A stretch of 12,715 nt of DNA from Candidatus Nanoarchaeia archaeon. Lineage in GTDB: Archaea > Nanobdellota > Nanobdellia > Tiddalikarchaeales > Tiddalikarchaeaceae. The notes under the pieces are model-generated. The model was not told where the DNA came from. It saw only the letters and a list, made by a program, of their open reading frames with translations, and did no database searches. Below are positions 11,482-12,715 of the stretch, one piece after another. The translations under genes were made by a program, and so were the position numbers. The stretch lies in contig JAQVLH010000015.1 in NCBI GenBank assembly GCA_028704265.1, positions 1-12,715 on the forward strand, read 5' to 3'. Within the stretch, counting starts at the first letter, position 1; each line of letters starts with the position of its first letter.

Positions 11482-12217
11482 TTGAGCTAATTGTTAAAAA
11501 TGGCATTGCTGGATAAAACTTTTTTTTCTGAGCCAGCAACAGCAAAGTAAGCAGCCCTATGCTTGACGAAAGCGCTGTAACTACTGAATTAAACAACCCA
11601 TAATCTCGAAATATTACTGAGACTAATATCATTACAAAAGCTATGTCTCCTCCCCCTATTATTGCTGATTCTTTGCCGTATCTTATTTTAATGCCTGAAA
11701 AAATAGTATTTTTTATTTGAGTTTTTGCTAAAAGCACCATGTGTTTTGAAAAATAAACAGCTAAAAAATCATAAACACTGATAAGAATAAGTAAAATTAT
11801 TGCTGATAATAAATTAATCACTGGCAATAGTATTATTGCTATTGAAGGATAAATAATTAATTCTGATAAATTATTAAAATAATCATCATCAGTTAATTTT
11901 TTAACTAAAATTATCAGAATTGACAGAATTATTGCCTGATAAGGCTCAATTAGTGCTGATAATGTAATATATCCGCAAAGCACCATTGCTAAAATATACC
12001 AATATTTTATTATTTTTTTAAATCTGCTTAAAATTATAAAAATTAATGAAGCAAATATTAAAAAAAAAGGAAAAAATATAACCTCTGAACTTAATTGCTC
12101 ATCTGAATACTCCGTGCTTAAATCAGTAACAATATTAGAGATTACGAATATTCCAAATAATTGATGTATTAAAAATATTAAAACTAATAATACTGTAATT
12201 TTTTTAGTGTGCTTCAT
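11438..12217 (-). CDS. Presenilin/SPP-like intramembrane aspartyl protease
   Basis: A 259-residue polytopic protein with about eight or nine hydrophobic helices. It carries the A22-family catalytic pair: Asp150 in the YD motif (SVYDFLAVYF) and Asp191 in GGGDIAF (the GxGD motif). The third conserved motif, PAL before the last helix, reads PAMPF (Pro236, Ala237, Met238, Pro239). Family members (presenilin, signal peptide peptidase, archaeal PSH) cleave transmembrane helices within the membrane. The natural substrates of archaeal homologues are poorly known. The ATG overlaps the stop codon of the upstream ATPase gene by four bases (ATGA). The coding end overlaps the ureohydrolase gene by 44 bases on the opposite strand; the overlap encodes the end of the final helix. 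Confidence 0.88.
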   Translation of the reverse strand: MKHTKKITVLLVLIFLIHQLFGIFVISNIVTDLSTEYSDEQLSSEVIFFPFFLIFASLIFIILSRFKKIIKYWYILAMVLCGYITLSALIEPYQAIILSILIILVKKLTDDDYFNNLSELIIYPSIAIILLPVINLLSAIILLILISVYDFLAVYFSKHMVLLAKTQIKNTIFSGIKIRYGKESAIIGGGDIAFVMILVSVIFRDYGLFNSVVTALSSSIGLLTLLLLAQKKKFYPAMPFLTISSIIGFFFSILLTSSL

Positions 12218-12715
12218 TGTATCTTGCTTTTATGGTCTTCATAAAGCGAAGCTAAAAGCATTAATATTATTCTTGGGTTGCCTTTCGCGTTTTTATGAAT
12301 TTTTTCAATTTCATTTTCAGTAAATGGGCGAATTGTTCCTTTGTCTGCTTTTTTAACTTCATCAAGCCTTGAGATGACTAATTTTTTAGCTTCAACCAAG
12401 CTTATTGGAGGAACATTTAAAACTTTAAAATATTTTTTTAACTTTTCATCCATTTTTGTCATTTTTTTAAGCAAATCATCGCTAGTGGTTAATATTAATG
12501 TGATTTTTGATTCGCATAAATCAGCCATTAATTTAACAATTTTTTCCTGCAAACTATTTGATAATGAAAGTATTAATTCGAACCTGTCAATTATTACAAT
12601 TATTTGTTTTCCTAATTCTTTTTCTGAAGGAATAGTCCTTAAATCATTTAAAGTATTAAGGTTAAAATCTAAGTAAAAAATTTTTAAAATCTTTTTAGTT
12701 GATAAATCTTTCATT
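12214..12715 (-). CDS. AAA-type ATPase, C-terminal part (5' end outside window)
   Basis: The frame is open to the window edge, so the N-terminus, including any Walker A motif, is probably missing. About 167 residues are seen; the Met at 12714 need not be the start. A Walker B-like strand IIVIIDRFELI (38-48) and a sensor-1-like strand ITLILTTSDDL (71-81) come first. The C-terminal lid contains GNPRIILMLLASLYEDH (145-161), with an Arg in the sensor-2 position. This order resembles Orc1/Cdc6-like and ExeA/TniB-like AAA ATPases; the exact family is unclear. The Walker B acid pair is incomplete (Asp-Arg-Phe-Glu rather than Asp-Glu). No membrane segment is seen. It is coupled to the presenilin-like protease gene by an ATGA overlap, implying fixed co-production. 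Confidence 0.7.
   Translation of the reverse strand, partial: MKDLSTKKILKIFYLDFNLNTLNDLRTIPSEKELGKQIIVIIDRFELILSLSNSLQEKIVKLMADLCESKITLILTTSDDLLKKMTKMDEKLKKYFKVLNVPPISLVEAKKLVISRLDEVKKADKGTIRPFTENEIEKIHKNAKGNPRIILMLLASLYEDHKSKIQ

Overview
The window is very AT-rich and looks like a small-genome archaeon, most likely a DPANN lineage (Woesearchaeota/Pacearchaeota-like). This placement is an inference. It rests on archaeal-specific informational genes (eL18, eL43, RpoN, RpoP, Pcc1, prefoldin beta, UPF0147), TATA-box promoters placed for leaderless transcripts, GGTGA-type Shine-Dalgarno sites inside operons, tight gene packing and many short orphan proteins. No tRNA, rRNA, CRISPR array or insertion sequence was found.

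Left part (1-5518): mostly single genes with their own promoters. In order these are the 3' end of an unknown gene, a four-helix membrane protein (DUF4239-like), two minus-strand genes (an unknown helical protein and a DPM1-like family 2 glycosyltransferase), a tiny three-helix membrane protein, a coiled-coil PIN-domain protein, a lipoprotein FKBP/SlyD-type prolyl isomerase, an unknown helical protein, and endonuclease III. Several start codons lie about 26-29 bases from the TATA element, so these genes are probably leaderless.

Middle (5519-7459): a TrmB-type regulator on the minus strand diverges from a two-gene unit made of a CYTH-domain protein and an unknown protein, both with strong Shine-Dalgarno sites. 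The divergent spacer holds an AT palindrome that can serve as a TATA box in both directions. Next to it is a 22-bp imperfect palindrome, a good candidate operator.

Right (7672-11481): a long plus-strand informational operon: eL18, uL13, uS9, rpoN, eL43, rpoP, pcc1, prefoldin beta, UPF0147, then sepF and an agmatinase/arginase-family protein. It joins two gene groups that are normally separate in archaea. The promoter is at 7639, and a second one probably precedes sepF. The ureohydrolase keeps all metal ligands but has Asn where the family normally has its catalytic His.

Far right (11438-12715), minus strand: an AAA-type ATPase (cut by the window edge) is translationally coupled (ATGA) to a presenilin/signal-peptide-peptidase-like intramembrane aspartyl protease. 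The 3' end of the protease gene overlaps the ureohydrolase gene by 44 bases.

The most notable leads are the ATPase-presenilin pair, the palindromic operator in the TrmB/CYTH spacer, the ureohydrolase active-site change and the lipoprotein FKBP.
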